A DNA stretch of 64,000 nt from an uncultured Candidatus Saccharibacteria bacterium (GCA_947303945.1 CAMYZS010000004.1:1-64000), one strand, 5' to 3'. Counted from the first letter of the stretch, positions 24,625 through 33,457 are shown. Translations and numbers: made by a program. The notes: generated from the letters alone by a model not told the origin.

Positions 24625-25722
24625 TTACTGTTCTTCGTTGTCCCGTTTGCGACGACCGATAATGAAGAAGAAGCCGAAGAGGCCAGCAATGAGAAGCATG
24701 ACATAGAACCAGAAGTTGGTGATAATACCAGTTAATGGATCAGTATTCTTATTGTTTTCGAGCGTAATAGTATTGTCTTGACTGAAACAGCCATTAGCAT
24801 CACCACAAGTATTGTCGTCTGCGGCGGCAGCCGTCTTGGAAATATTATCTTGAATAGTACCACCCATTTTAGTGGTATAGCCATCATTACCGTTAATATC
24901 GGTAATGGTGTAGCTAGCACCAACAGGAAGTTGATATGAACCACCATTGTAGCCAACGCGAACAGTATCGCCTTCTTTGAGGTAGACAGTAGCCGGAGTG
25001 CCAGCAGCCACGCTCGAGGCACTACCAGAACAGCCATTAGCTGGATTAATATCGATGGCGTAAGTACCGCCCGCCGTGATGCCGCTATTTGGGATCGAGA
25101 TCTCATAAGCGAAACATTCGCTGGTTTCTGCCATGTTGCCAGTAGTGGTAGCGGTGGCTTGGATGTAGGTGTAGCTTGAACCACTAGTCCAAGTAGCCTC
25201 AGTAACCTTGGTGCCACCATTGTTCTCAATAATTACAACAGCGGTATAACGAGAATTGTCTGGTACGTTAGTACTTTGGTTGACATAGTAACGCACTTGG
25301 ACGATTGCTTTGTAGCTATTATTAATAGTGTCGATTGGATAGTTCGCTAAATCGGACGAGCTGTTTTCCGTGATAGTAAACTCGTAGTCGCCGACTTTGG
25401 AATAGTTGGCGGCGGAAAAGTTTACGGTCGTAGTAGCTTGTACGGAGCCACTAGTTGGCGTAGCGTTGCTGAATGCAATACTAGCAGAGCTTGGCACACC
25501 GGACACAGTGCCACCAGTTGGCGCCGATGTATTAGTAATGGAGTAGCCAAAAGTATTGGTTACTGGGTTTGTAACATTGGTTACGGTGCGACGTAGTGTA
25601 ATAGGATTACCCGAGTAATCTCCATTTGCTACCGTATTGGCGAATACGCCAGCCGCTGGAAGAATTGCCGTAAGTGCTAGAGCGATAGCAGTTACGCCAG
25701 CGGTAAATGAAATTTTTTTCAT
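24625..25722 (-). CDS. Sortase-dependent pilin, FctA/Spy0128-like
   Basis: A 365-residue secreted protein that is the best candidate for a polymerising shaft pilin. It has a classical signal peptide (cleavage near VFA-NT, residue 28). The first domain (about 35-175) resembles the streptococcal pilin isopeptide domain, with FGYSITN, the F-x-x-x-x-Y strand pattern and GDYEFTITE carrying the conserved Glu. The second (about 190-325) resembles DUF7601-type domains (VYLKEGDTVRV, YQLPVGASYTITD) and has paired Cys. It ends DPLTGI, a membrane span and the basic RRKRDNEEQ tail, a sorting signal. Start: ATG after AAGGGAG. It heads the pilin/SipA-like/sortase operon and carries the shared promoter element (25910-25962). 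Confidence 0.85.
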   Translation of the reverse strand: MKKISFTAGVTAIALALTAILPAAGVFANTVANGDYSGNPITLRRTVTNVTNPVTNTFGYSITNTSAPTGGTVSGVPSSASIAFSNATPTSGSVQATTTVNFSAANYSKVGDYEFTITENSSSDLANYPIDTINNSYKAIVQVRYYVNQSTNVPDNSRYTAVVIIENNGGTKVTEATWTSGSSYTYIQATATTTGNMAETSECFAYEISIPNSGITAGGTYAIDINPANGCSGSASSVAAGTPATVYLKEGDTVRVGYNGGSYQLPVGASYTITDINGNDGYTTKMGGTIQDNISKTAAAADDNTCGDANGCFSQDNTITLENNKNTDPLTGIITNFWFYVMLLIAGLFGFFFIIGRRKRDNEEQ

Positions 25723-25909
25723 TTCTCCCTTTCTTTTATTTTTTTACTTGCTCATATGTCACAACGCTCAGCTACCTTGCCTTATCGCCGAGAAAGGCAA
25801 AAGCGTAAACTCAATTTAATAATTAAGATAAGACGTTGCGAGTTTTATTAATATCGGTCATATGGAGGACCATTAAACCGAATACTCCCAAAAAATGGGT
25901 TAAACTAAT

Positions 25910-25962
25910 AACTCTCACAAACCACTTATGATTACTATAAAGCATAAATGGTGTTATGTAAA
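25910..25962 (-). promoter_or_regulatory. Surface-gene promoter element, copy A (pilin)
   Basis: On the minus strand: TTTACA (25957-25962), 17 bp, TATAGT (25934-25939), six bases, then AAGTGGTTTGTGAGAGTT (25910-25927), which would be the first bases of the transcript. The pilin ATG lies about 190 nt further on, so the mRNA has a long leader. The remainder of 25723-26041 holds this leader and the 3' flank of the 26042 gene; I see no gene in it. Confidence 0.75.
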
Positions 25963-26018
25963 GTTTTCTTTCGATAATTAATGTAAAGGTTGCTAAAGTT
26001 GTTCTGGTTTTGTACTCT

Positions 26019-26871
26019 TACTCACATTAATAAATAGTTTTCTATTCCTTATCCTCCTCCTTTCCGCAATAAGCTACAACAGCTCCCGCCAGACCAATAG
26101 CTCCAATAGCTAGAAGAAAGGCATACAGTAGTGTTGTAGCTTGAGAAATATTGATGCCAGTAAGTACTGGGACATCTTGCCAGCTTTGAGTATTGAAGGT
26201 AGTGCTGGCGGTATAGCTTTGGTTTGGATCAAGGAAATAATAGTTATTAGCACTGGCGGCAGTAATCTCAACAGTATTAGTACGACCAGTCTGAGTGACA
26301 TCATCGGTGATTGGATATTCGGCAGTCAACGTAATGCTGCTGTTAGCTGGAATTGTAGCAATGGTCGCAATATCGCCCGTGTTGGAAACGGTGTAATTGG
26401 GACTGATAACGAAAGTGGCACCAAGTAGATTCTCCTTTACCTCAACGTTGGTAATTGGGAAGCTAGCAGTGTTTGTGACTGTAATTTGAAACTGGACCGT
26501 ATCGCCGAAGCGATAAATGGTTTGCGGATTAATAACTTGTTTTGCTAAAGTCGGAGCGAAGTAGCCGTTAAACTGTTCCCAGCTACCAGTGACAACAACG
26601 TCACTGGTAGGCATAGTGAAACTGGCACCAGCTGGAGAGCCATTTATCTGCCAGCCCAGAAAACGGTAGCCTGCAGCGGTAGGGCCTTGAGCAACCGTAA
26701 CGGTTGTGCCGACTTCATGCTCGGCCGTGGCCGGCAAAAGAGTGCTAGCATTCGGCGGCTGAACAGAGCCAGTGAATTGATAGATAACGTCATGATATTT
26801 AGGATGATAGACGTAAGTTACTTCTATATCCTGATTAATAGTGCCCGTGGCTTGGCCGATGGTGATTTCTG
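26019..26871. repeat. Direct repeat, copy 1 (853 bp)
   Basis: Identical to 27990-28842 wherever I compared it; it covers the 3' end of adhesin A, coding for its last 278 residues and 23 bp past the stop. Homology outside is absent at the 3' side and weaker at the 5' side. Confidence 0.85.
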
Positions 26872-27769
26872 GGATGTAGCGATTATTAGAGATTGGACTA
26901 GCAGTATAAGTGTCGCCACAAGTGTAAGACGTAGTCGTATCGGCGGCAAAGATTGTATTATCTTCGTTGAGGTGGTGGATAGTAAGATTGCAAGTAGTAG
27001 CCTGAAGGGTGTTTGTAAATATTGCGGTCGAGCCTGTGGCGTTGCTATAAGTGCCGTAATAAGCTGCTGAAATATTAGCATTGCGGTTAATACCTACGGT
27101 CACATTATTACTCCTTACGCTTACGGTAATATTGGAGTCGTATGTATTATTGCCATAGAACGCATTACTGGAAGTAACATTAATTGTCGTGCCAATTTTT
27201 GCACTGATAGCCTGATTAAAAGAAGCTAATTGCGTTGCATTCAGCATCTCTCTGGTGTATAGATAATAGGTTCCATTTTTATTATAGAGGAAATATGAAA
27301 TTCTGCCCAAGTTCGTGGAGGCATTATTCTGATAAATCGAGCTAGCGGCTATCGTATAGGTATCGATGCTGGCATTGTTAGATACCGATATAGTAGACGG
27401 TTCACCAATTATATAATCGCTAAAGTTATCTTGGGAGACGACATAGGTAAAGTTGCTATTGTATGAAATACCACTGAACGTTCCTACCCATTTGTTGGGA
27501 TTATTTGGATCTTGATTAGACGCCGTTAAAGTGAGAGTACTCAAAATAGAGTTATTGTTAGTTCTTCGGAGACGCAAAATAACTTGCGTTGGCCTAGTAC
27601 CCGCGCTAACGCCTTGATCGTCCCAATTAATTTCAACAGGAATGCTGAAAGTTGCCGCGAAAGCCACATTAAGGATTAAAAGCGCCGTCGCTAGGATGAT
27701 TATAAAAACAAAGAATAATCTTGCGAGCGCTTTCCTTATGTCGGCTTTCACGGTTCTCGTGAAAACCAT
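26042..27769 (-). CDS. Cell-surface adhesin A (Cna-B, MucBP, InlB-type repeat, sorting signal)
   Basis: A 575-residue secreted protein. After a signal peptide (about 1-38) comes a Cna-B-like domain (IPVEINWDDQ to NFTYVVSQDNF), a variable region, a MucBP-like domain (TIHHLNEDNTIFAADT to EVTYVYHPKY), an InlB-type repeat (GYRFLGWQI) and a DUF11-like module. It ends SWQDVPVLTG, a membrane span and GKEEDKE, a sorting signal. The last 278 residues are identical to those of adhesin B and are encoded by identical DNA; the N-terminal half is only similar. Start: ATG at 27769 with AGGAG. The shared promoter element lies at 27800-27852. Probable role: binding of host cell or mucin-like glycans, anchored by the local sortase. 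Confidence 0.85.
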   Translation of the reverse strand: MVFTRTVKADIRKALARLFFVFIIILATALLILNVAFAATFSIPVEINWDDQGVSAGTRPTQVILRLRRTNNNSILSTLTLTASNQDPNNPNKWVGTFSGISYNSNFTYVVSQDNFSDYIIGEPSTISVSNNASIDTYTIAASSIYQNNASTNLGRISYFLYNKNGTYYLYTREMLNATQLASFNQAISAKIGTTINVTSSNAFYGNNTYDSNITVSVRSNNVTVGINRNANISAAYYGTYSNATGSTAIFTNTLQATTCNLTIHHLNEDNTIFAADTTTSYTCGDTYTASPISNNRYIPEITIGQATGTINQDIEVTYVYHPKYHDVIYQFTGSVQPPNASTLLPATAEHEVGTTVTVAQGPTAAGYRFLGWQINGSPAGASFTMPTSDVVVTGSWEQFNGYFAPTLAKQVINPQTIYRFGDTVQFQITVTNTASFPITNVEVKENLLGATFVISPNYTVSNTGDIATIATIPANSSITLTAEYPITDDVTQTGRTNTVEITAASANNYYFLDPNQSYTASTTFNTQSWQDVPVLTGINISQATTLLYAFLLAIGAIGLAGAVVAYCGKEEDKE

Positions 27770-27799
27770 ATCACTCCTAAAAACTTAGGTTACTTTAGC

Positions 27800-27852
27800 A
27801 ACTCTCACAAACCACTTAGGCTTATAATATAGCATCAGCTGCATCCTGTAAA
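27800..27852 (-). promoter_or_regulatory. Surface-gene promoter element, copy B (adhesin A)
   Basis: On the minus strand: TTTACA (27847-27852), 17 bp, TATTAT (27824-27829), six bases, AAGTGGTTTGTGAGAGTT (27800-27817). The start codon of adhesin A follows about 30 nt downstream. Confidence 0.75.
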
Positions 27853-27989
27853 GTCTCCACCCCGAGCGGTTTTGTTGGATGCTGCAAAAATTTATGCCCA
27901 TATTGTTCTTAGGCGTATCAAAAATATTGCATTTGTTTTTGAAGAAAGAATTAAAAAGTTACCGATGTTACCTAGTATGTTTGGTCTTA

Positions 27990-28842
27990 TACTCACATTA
28001 ATAAATAGTTTTCTATTCCTTATCCTCCTCCTTTCCGCAATAAGCTACAACAGCTCCCGCCAGACCAATAGCTCCAATAGCTAGAAGAAAGGCATACAGT
28101 AGTGTTGTAGCTTGAGAAATATTGATGCCAGTAAGTACTGGGACATCTTGCCAGCTTTGAGTATTGAAGGTAGTGCTGGCGGTATAGCTTTGGTTTGGAT
28201 CAAGGAAATAATAGTTATTAGCACTGGCGGCAGTAATCTCAACAGTATTAGTACGACCAGTCTGAGTGACATCATCGGTGATTGGATATTCGGCAGTCAA
28301 CGTAATGCTGCTGTTAGCTGGAATTGTAGCAATGGTCGCAATATCGCCCGTGTTGGAAACGGTGTAATTGGGACTGATAACGAAAGTGGCACCAAGTAGA
28401 TTCTCCTTTACCTCAACGTTGGTAATTGGGAAGCTAGCAGTGTTTGTGACTGTAATTTGAAACTGGACCGTATCGCCGAAGCGATAAATGGTTTGCGGAT
28501 TAATAACTTGTTTTGCTAAAGTCGGAGCGAAGTAGCCGTTAAACTGTTCCCAGCTACCAGTGACAACAACGTCACTGGTAGGCATAGTGAAACTGGCACC
28601 AGCTGGAGAGCCATTTATCTGCCAGCCCAGAAAACGGTAGCCTGCAGCGGTAGGGCCTTGAGCAACCGTAACGGTTGTGCCGACTTCATGCTCGGCCGTG
28701 GCCGGCAAAAGAGTGCTAGCATTCGGCGGCTGAACAGAGCCAGTGAATTGATAGATAACGTCATGATATTTAGGATGATAGACGTAAGTTACTTCTATAT
28801 CCTGATTAATAGTGCCCGTGGCTTGGCCGATGGTGATTTCTG
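27990..28842. repeat. Direct repeat, copy 2 (853 bp)
   Basis: Identical to 26019-26871 at a constant offset of 1971 bp. It covers the 3' end of adhesin B. Confidence 0.85.
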
Positions 28843-29749
28843 AGGTGTAGCGATTATTAGAGATTGGACTAGCAGCATAAGTGTCGCCACTATTGTAGGT
28901 AGTTACTACGTCGGCGGCAAAAGTTGTGTTATCTTCATTAAGATGATGAACAGTAAGGGTAAATGTTGAGTTTCGGACGTTCGTAAAGGAGACGACACCA
29001 CTAGTGGCTGGCACAATCTCACCATAGTAATAAGATCTAAAGCGATTACCTAATAATGTTGTGCCCGAATGGGAGAACGATACGTTATTATTAGACTGAC
29101 TAAGGGTAACAGATTCATTAAAGATAATCCCATCGTAGATAGAGAAAGTAGTGGGGAGAGTTGTTGTATAGTTTGAATTATTAAGCGTAAAGCTTGAACC
29201 GACCATCGCATAAAGGGCTGACAAGAGCTGGCTGTAGTCAGTACCAGCATAGGAGTCTCTGGTCCAGAGATAATACGAGTTGCTGCTAACAATGAGTACA
29301 AAATCGGTCGCGCCCAGATTATTCGAGGAAGTACTGGTAACATTTTGAGTATTTGACACGGCAATATTATGGTCAATGTTAGGTGCGATGTTATTTGCAA
29401 TAATGCCGTAGTTATTAACATTATCTTCGACGATTGTATAGTTCGAACTTTCTGGTACGGATGCAAAAACACCAACCCACTTATCGCTATCTGACGGATC
29501 AGCGTCGGATGCGGTGAGAGTGATATTCGACACCTCCGTACTCCCATCCATCAGGCGTAGCGTTACGCTACTTGGCCTATAGTTAGAGCCTTGATCGGTC
29601 CAATTTACCTCGACTGGGATGTCCATCGCAGTACGAGCAAAAGCCGCATTAATAATGATTGACGCTAACACGAAAACAATCGCGATGGCGAAAATAGACT
29701 TCGCGAGAGTCCTTTTAATGCTGGCTTTTACGGATCTTGTAAAAACCAC
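28013..29749 (-). CDS. Cell-surface adhesin B (Cna-B, MucBP, InlB-type repeat, sorting signal)
   Basis: A 578-residue paralogue of adhesin A with the same order: signal peptide (about 1-37), Cna-B-like domain (IPVEVNWTDQ to NYTIVEDNV), variable region, MucBP-like domain, InlB-type repeat, DUF11-like module, VPVLTG, membrane span and acidic-basic tail. The start is set at GTG 29749, giving MVFTRS as in the MVFTRT start of adhesin A, with GGGAG five bases upstream. The N-terminal halves differ through substitutions and indels while the C-terminal 278 residues are identical, a mosaic typical of gene conversion. The shared promoter element lies at 29780-29808. Confidence 0.85.
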   Translation of the reverse strand: MVFTRSVKASIKRTLAKSIFAIAIVFVLASIIINAAFARTAMDIPVEVNWTDQGSNYRPSSVTLRLMDGSTEVSNITLTASDADPSDSDKWVGVFASVPESSNYTIVEDNVNNYGIIANNIAPNIDHNIAVSNTQNVTSTSSNNLGATDFVLIVSSNSYYLWTRDSYAGTDYSQLLSALYAMVGSSFTLNNSNYTTTLPTTFSIYDGIIFNESVTLSQSNNNVSFSHSGTTLLGNRFRSYYYGEIVPATSGVVSFTNVRNSTFTLTVHHLNEDNTTFAADVVTTYNSGDTYAASPISNNRYTSEITIGQATGTINQDIEVTYVYHPKYHDVIYQFTGSVQPPNASTLLPATAEHEVGTTVTVAQGPTAAGYRFLGWQINGSPAGASFTMPTSDVVVTGSWEQFNGYFAPTLAKQVINPQTIYRFGDTVQFQITVTNTASFPITNVEVKENLLGATFVISPNYTVSNTGDIATIATIPANSSITLTAEYPITDDVTQTGRTNTVEITAASANNYYFLDPNQSYTASTTFNTQSWQDVPVLTGINISQATTLLYAFLLAIGAIGLAGAVVAYCGKEEDKE

Positions 29750-29779
29750 ACTTACTCCCAAAAATTAGGTTACATCAGT

Positions 29780-29808
29780 AACTCTCACAAACCACTGGCT
29801 TTAGTATA
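29780..29808 (-). promoter_or_regulatory. Surface-gene promoter element, copy C (adhesin B)
   Basis: On the minus strand: TATACT (29803-29808), six bases, then AGTGGTTTGTGAGAGTT (29780-29796). The -35 region is poor (TTTTAA). Confidence 0.75.
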
Positions 29809-29890
29809 GCATATAAGCATATATATTAAAATGGAGCCTTTGGTGTAGCAATAGAATTGCATTTATCTAGCCGCCACACAGAGCCGTCGT

Positions 29891-30484
29891 TTAACAAAGC
29901 CACCAAACTGCAAGAGAGCCGATAAAATTACCCAATATACACGGTATAATTGTCCAGCTAAAAGTTTGAGCTACACCGAGCGTAATAATGTTTGCAATGC
30001 AGTGCTGAAAGCCGCAAAGAATAAAGAGCGGTACGCCAAAAAGAATACCAAGTTTACTGCCTTTTCGGTAAATAGCAACGGCGAGATACATAATGACGCC
30101 GCATAAGATGGATCGAATAAAGAAACTCCAGTCAAAATGCCAGGAGGTGGCCTTTTCTTGCGCAGCGGCAATAATACTCACATCGGCGACGCTAAAAAGG
30201 AGGCCAAAAAGATACCCCGCCAGCAAGTTGACTAGCAAGATTACCAGCAGATGAAGCGGTTTAATTTTGTCTTCAATCAGAAAACCACATTTACCCGTGA
30301 ACAGATTGGCGCCCATAACGCAAACACAGAGTAGACCAAAGGCGAACATGAATGGTCCAAGCGGATTGCCAATTTTGAGCAAGACATAGTCGCCGAGGCC
30401 GATCATGAGGGCGGCGGCGATAGATTTATGAATGAGTTCAGAATATACTTGTTTTGTGCTTATGCTTGACTTATTACGCTTCAT
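29891..30484 (-). CDS. Formate/nitrite transporter family channel
   Basis: A 197-residue integral membrane protein with six predicted spans. FNT hallmarks are visible: ANLFTGKCGFL (the FTGN-like loop after TM2) and the central-His motif GFQHCIANI in TM5. FNT pentamers conduct formate, nitrite or hydrosulfide. It is shorter than typical FocA (about 280), lacking long termini. It lies immediately downstream of nrdG-nrdD (22 bp from nrdG) on the same strand. Many class III ribonucleotide reductases use formate as reductant, so formate uptake for NrdD is the natural inference. Confidence 0.85.
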   Translation of the reverse strand: MKRNKSSISTKQVYSELIHKSIAAALMIGLGDYVLLKIGNPLGPFMFAFGLLCVCVMGANLFTGKCGFLIEDKIKPLHLLVILLVNLLAGYLFGLLFSVADVSIIAAAQEKATSWHFDWSFFIRSILCGVIMYLAVAIYRKGSKLGILFGVPLFILCGFQHCIANIITLGVAQTFSWTIIPCILGNFIGSLAVWWLC

Positions 30485-30506
30485 ATGATATAATTAAATT
30501 ATGTAG

Positions 30507-31049
30507 TTATTCTTGCTTAATGATTTTGCCATGATCAAGATAGAGGATGCGCTGATTGCGACTACCGCGGAATTTGAGGGTTAAGTCGCGCTGAGATTGA
30601 ATAAAAGGACCGTCAATAAGCGCATCGAGTTCTTTGACAAATTCCCAGGCGACAGAATCGTGCGGAATTTGCTCATAGACGAGACCCGTAAAGGACCAGA
30701 TATTCCAGCCGAGTTCTTCGCGACAATACTTGGCAATTTCGAGACACGCTTTAGCCTGAAGGAGCGGCTCGCCGCCGCAGAAAGTAATGCCGCTCTGCCC
30801 TTTCAGTTTGGCAAGTTCTTCTTTAACCTTATCGATAGAGACGCGAATGCCGGCATTTTTTTCGGCCCAAGTCTCTGGATTCTGGCAACCCGGACACGAC
30901 TGACGACAGCCCTGCGTCCAGAGGACGGCGCGTAGGCCGGGGCCATTTACGATAGAGTCATGTTCGAGGTCGCCAGAAAGCATTATATAACCATCTGGAA
31001 CATCCATTTGTGGTTCACATAGAAAGTTAGTCTTCTTCTTTGTCGTCAT
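30507..31049 (-). CDS. nrdG: Anaerobic ribonucleotide reductase activating protein
   Basis: A 180-residue radical SAM activase that generates the glycyl radical on NrdD. The [4Fe-4S] motif is in TQGCRQSCPGCQNPETW (CxxxCxxC), followed by the SAM-contact segment GITFCGGEPLLQ and SFTGLVYEQI. It is the second gene after nrdD; a GC-rich hairpin with a TTTT tract lies in the 59-bp gap and could reduce its expression relative to nrdD. Confidence 0.93.
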   Translation of the reverse strand: MTTKKKTNFLCEPQMDVPDGYIMLSGDLEHDSIVNGPGLRAVLWTQGCRQSCPGCQNPETWAEKNAGIRVSIDKVKEELAKLKGQSGITFCGGEPLLQAKACLEIAKYCREELGWNIWSFTGLVYEQIPHDSVAWEFVKELDALIDGPFIQSQRDLTLKFRGSRNQRILYLDHGKIIKQE

Positions 31050-31072
31050 ATGATTCCTTAATTAGCCCAAAA

Positions 31073-31098
31073 TGCCGCGCCTATTCGCGCGGCACTCG
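31073..31098 (-). terminator. Hairpin between nrdD and nrdG (attenuator-like)
   Basis: TGCCGCGC and GCGCGGCA (31073-31080 and 31087-31094) form a strong stem; on the minus strand TTTT follows. It would allow partial termination after nrdD. Confidence 0.6.
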
Positions 31099-31108
31099 AG
31101 GGATTTGC

Positions 31109-33457
31109 TTATTTTTTACCGAGAGCGGCTTCCGCTAAAGCTTTCTCTTCCTCACGTTTTACCTTAGTGGCTTGATCGAATTGCCCCACCGATACGTCAT
31201 GCTTGACGCGAGCAGCCTCTTCGGCTTTCTTGCCATCATTCCAACGCTCGAGCGAGCCAACTAGGTAGCCAGTAATGCGGCGGAGACGTTCAAAGCCAAA
31301 CTCGCCGTCAGATTCATGTCGTCCACAGCTTGGGCAAACATCGCCCTCAATGATACCAGAAAAGCCACAGACTGGGTCGCGATCGACTGGGTGATTGACC
31401 GAACCATAGCCGATGCCAGCCTCTTTCATATGACGAATAACCGCCTCAAAAGCTTCAATATTGTCGGAAGGGTCGCCATCCATTTCAATATAAGTAATAT
31501 GACCAGCATTACAAAGGGCGTGATACGGCGCTTCGATATCAATCTTTTCGAAAGCGGAAATCGGATAATAGACTGGGACATGGAAGGAGTTAGTATAGAA
31601 ATCACGATCAGTTACGCCCTTGATGGTGCCGAATTCTTTGCGGTCCATACGAGTAAAGCGACCAGCAAGACCTTCAGCCGGAGTGGCAAGAAGGCTGTAA
31701 TTGAGATGGCGCTTTTTTGTCATTTCATCACAAAATTCACGCATGTGACCAACAATATCCAAGCCGAGTTCTTGCGCTTCGGCACTTTCGCCATGATGCT
31801 TGCCAACCATCGCCACGAGCGTCTCGGCTAGCCCGATAAAACCAATGGAAAGAGTGCCGTGCTTAATAACGTCGCGAAGTTTGTCGTTTGGACCAAGCTT
31901 TTCGCTGCCAACCCAGTTACCTTGCCCCATGAGGAATGGGAAGTTTTTAACTTTTTGGTTTCCTTGGAATTCAAATCGTTGATATAGCTGATCGGCGCAA
32001 AGCTGAAGTTTTTCATCGAGTTCTTTATAGAAACCGTCCCAGTCCGCCTCTTTGCGCTGACCAAGGCAAATACCATGCTTGATGCCAATACGAACTAGAT
32101 TGAGCGAGGTAAAGGAAAGGTTACCGCGCCCAAAAGTCTTACCGTCGGTCTCTGGGAAACATGAGCCAAACACACGAGTGCGACAGCCCATGGTAGCAAT
32201 CTCGGTATTCGGATCGCCTGGCTTGTAGTACTGAAGATTAAATGGTGCATCTATAAATGAGAAATTTGGAAATAGACGCTTGGCAGAAACTTCCATCGAC
32301 CGCTTGAAGAGGTCGTAGTTTGGATCTTCTGGATTATAATTGACACCCTCCTTAACCTTGAAGATGGATATTGGGAAAATCGGGGTTTCATGATGACCAA
32401 GACCGTTCATAGTGGCCTCTAGTAGCATTTTGGAGACCAGACGACCTTCTGGGCTAGTATCAGTGCCGAAATTAATCGAAGTAAACGGCACCTGCGCACC
32501 AGCGCGACTATGCATTGTATTTAGATTATGAACGAAACCTTCCATGGCTTGCAATGTCTGATGCTCGGTGTCTTTATGTGCGTCTTCGATTACTTTCTCT
32601 GGAATCTTAAGCTTCTTAAGCTTTTTATCGTCGCCAAGGGTAATATCGTCTTTAATTTCAATTTTTAAGTTCTTACCAGTGAAGTCATTATATTTTTCAA
32701 GGTTTGATTTCAGGCATTTTTGGAAAGTTTTGTTGACGCTCGGCGCTAAAGCATAATCGAAATTCGGAATGGATTGGCCGCCATGTTGTTCGTTTTGATT
32801 GGCCTGAAGGATAATGGCAGCCAAAGCAGCAGCTGTACCAATCGATTGTGGCGTACGAAGATAACCATGGCCAGTATTAAAGCCGCGCTCGAAGAATTTT
32901 AGCGGATCAGTTTGACAGCAGGTCAACGTGCCCGTAGCCATAAAATCAAGGTCATGAATATGAATGTCGCCATTATCATGTGCAGTTGCAAATTCTGGCT
33001 TTAAAAGTAGTAGCTTCGCATACTCTTTTGCGCCTTCGGACCCAAAGCGAAGCATTTTACCCATCGCGCAATCACCGTCAATATTGCCATTCTCACGCTT
33101 AACGGACGAATCCTCCGATGAATCAACGACAGAAATGACACCGTAAGTCTGCATAAGCTTACTTTTCGCAGAACGAACCCGAGTGCGCTCGGCGCGATAC
33201 TCAATATAAGCCTTCGCAGTACGCTTAAAGGCAGACTCCATCAAGACTCTTTCGACGATATCCTGAATCTGCTCAACAGTCGGAATGCGACTCTTTATTT
33301 CTTCTTGGGCAACACGCACGACCTTGTCGGCAATATTTTCGGCGCGATCGCGGCCAAATTCGCCCGTAACTGCACCAGCTTTGGCGATTGCCTCAGTGAT
33401 TTTTTCTTCTTTGAAGCGCACAACCTTACCGTCACGCTTCCTGATTGACTTGAACAT
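31109..33457 (-). CDS. nrdD: Anaerobic (class III) ribonucleoside-triphosphate reductase
   Basis: A 782-residue glycyl radical enzyme that reduces NTPs to dNTPs without oxygen. It starts with an ATP-cone (FKSIRKRDGKVVRFKEEKI, about 1-95) for allosteric control. The catalytic barrel includes DIHIHDLDF and MGCRTRVFGSC. The C-terminal zinc site is seen in DPVCGFSGII and DVCPSCGRHE, and the glycyl radical loop in RITGYLVGSLERWNDGK. Start: ATG with a GGAGG site. The upstream region carries NrdR-type palindromes at 33514-33562 and a promoter TTGAAA-18-TATACT ending at 33483. It is the only RNR seen here, suggesting dependence on low-oxygen conditions. Confidence 0.96.
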   Translation of the reverse strand: MFKSIRKRDGKVVRFKEEKITEAIAKAGAVTGEFGRDRAENIADKVVRVAQEEIKSRIPTVEQIQDIVERVLMESAFKRTAKAYIEYRAERTRVRSAKSKLMQTYGVISVVDSSEDSSVKRENGNIDGDCAMGKMLRFGSEGAKEYAKLLLLKPEFATAHDNGDIHIHDLDFMATGTLTCCQTDPLKFFERGFNTGHGYLRTPQSIGTAAALAAIILQANQNEQHGGQSIPNFDYALAPSVNKTFQKCLKSNLEKYNDFTGKNLKIEIKDDITLGDDKKLKKLKIPEKVIEDAHKDTEHQTLQAMEGFVHNLNTMHSRAGAQVPFTSINFGTDTSPEGRLVSKMLLEATMNGLGHHETPIFPISIFKVKEGVNYNPEDPNYDLFKRSMEVSAKRLFPNFSFIDAPFNLQYYKPGDPNTEIATMGCRTRVFGSCFPETDGKTFGRGNLSFTSLNLVRIGIKHGICLGQRKEADWDGFYKELDEKLQLCADQLYQRFEFQGNQKVKNFPFLMGQGNWVGSEKLGPNDKLRDVIKHGTLSIGFIGLAETLVAMVGKHHGESAEAQELGLDIVGHMREFCDEMTKKRHLNYSLLATPAEGLAGRFTRMDRKEFGTIKGVTDRDFYTNSFHVPVYYPISAFEKIDIEAPYHALCNAGHITYIEMDGDPSDNIEAFEAVIRHMKEAGIGYGSVNHPVDRDPVCGFSGIIEGDVCPSCGRHESDGEFGFERLRRITGYLVGSLERWNDGKKAEEAARVKHDVSVGQFDQATKVKREEEKALAEAALGKK

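Noticed and set aside
27872-28084. Short plus-strand frame between the adhesin genes
   Set aside because: It overlaps the adhesin B stop and repeat on the other strand, has no ribosome site and no family resemblance.
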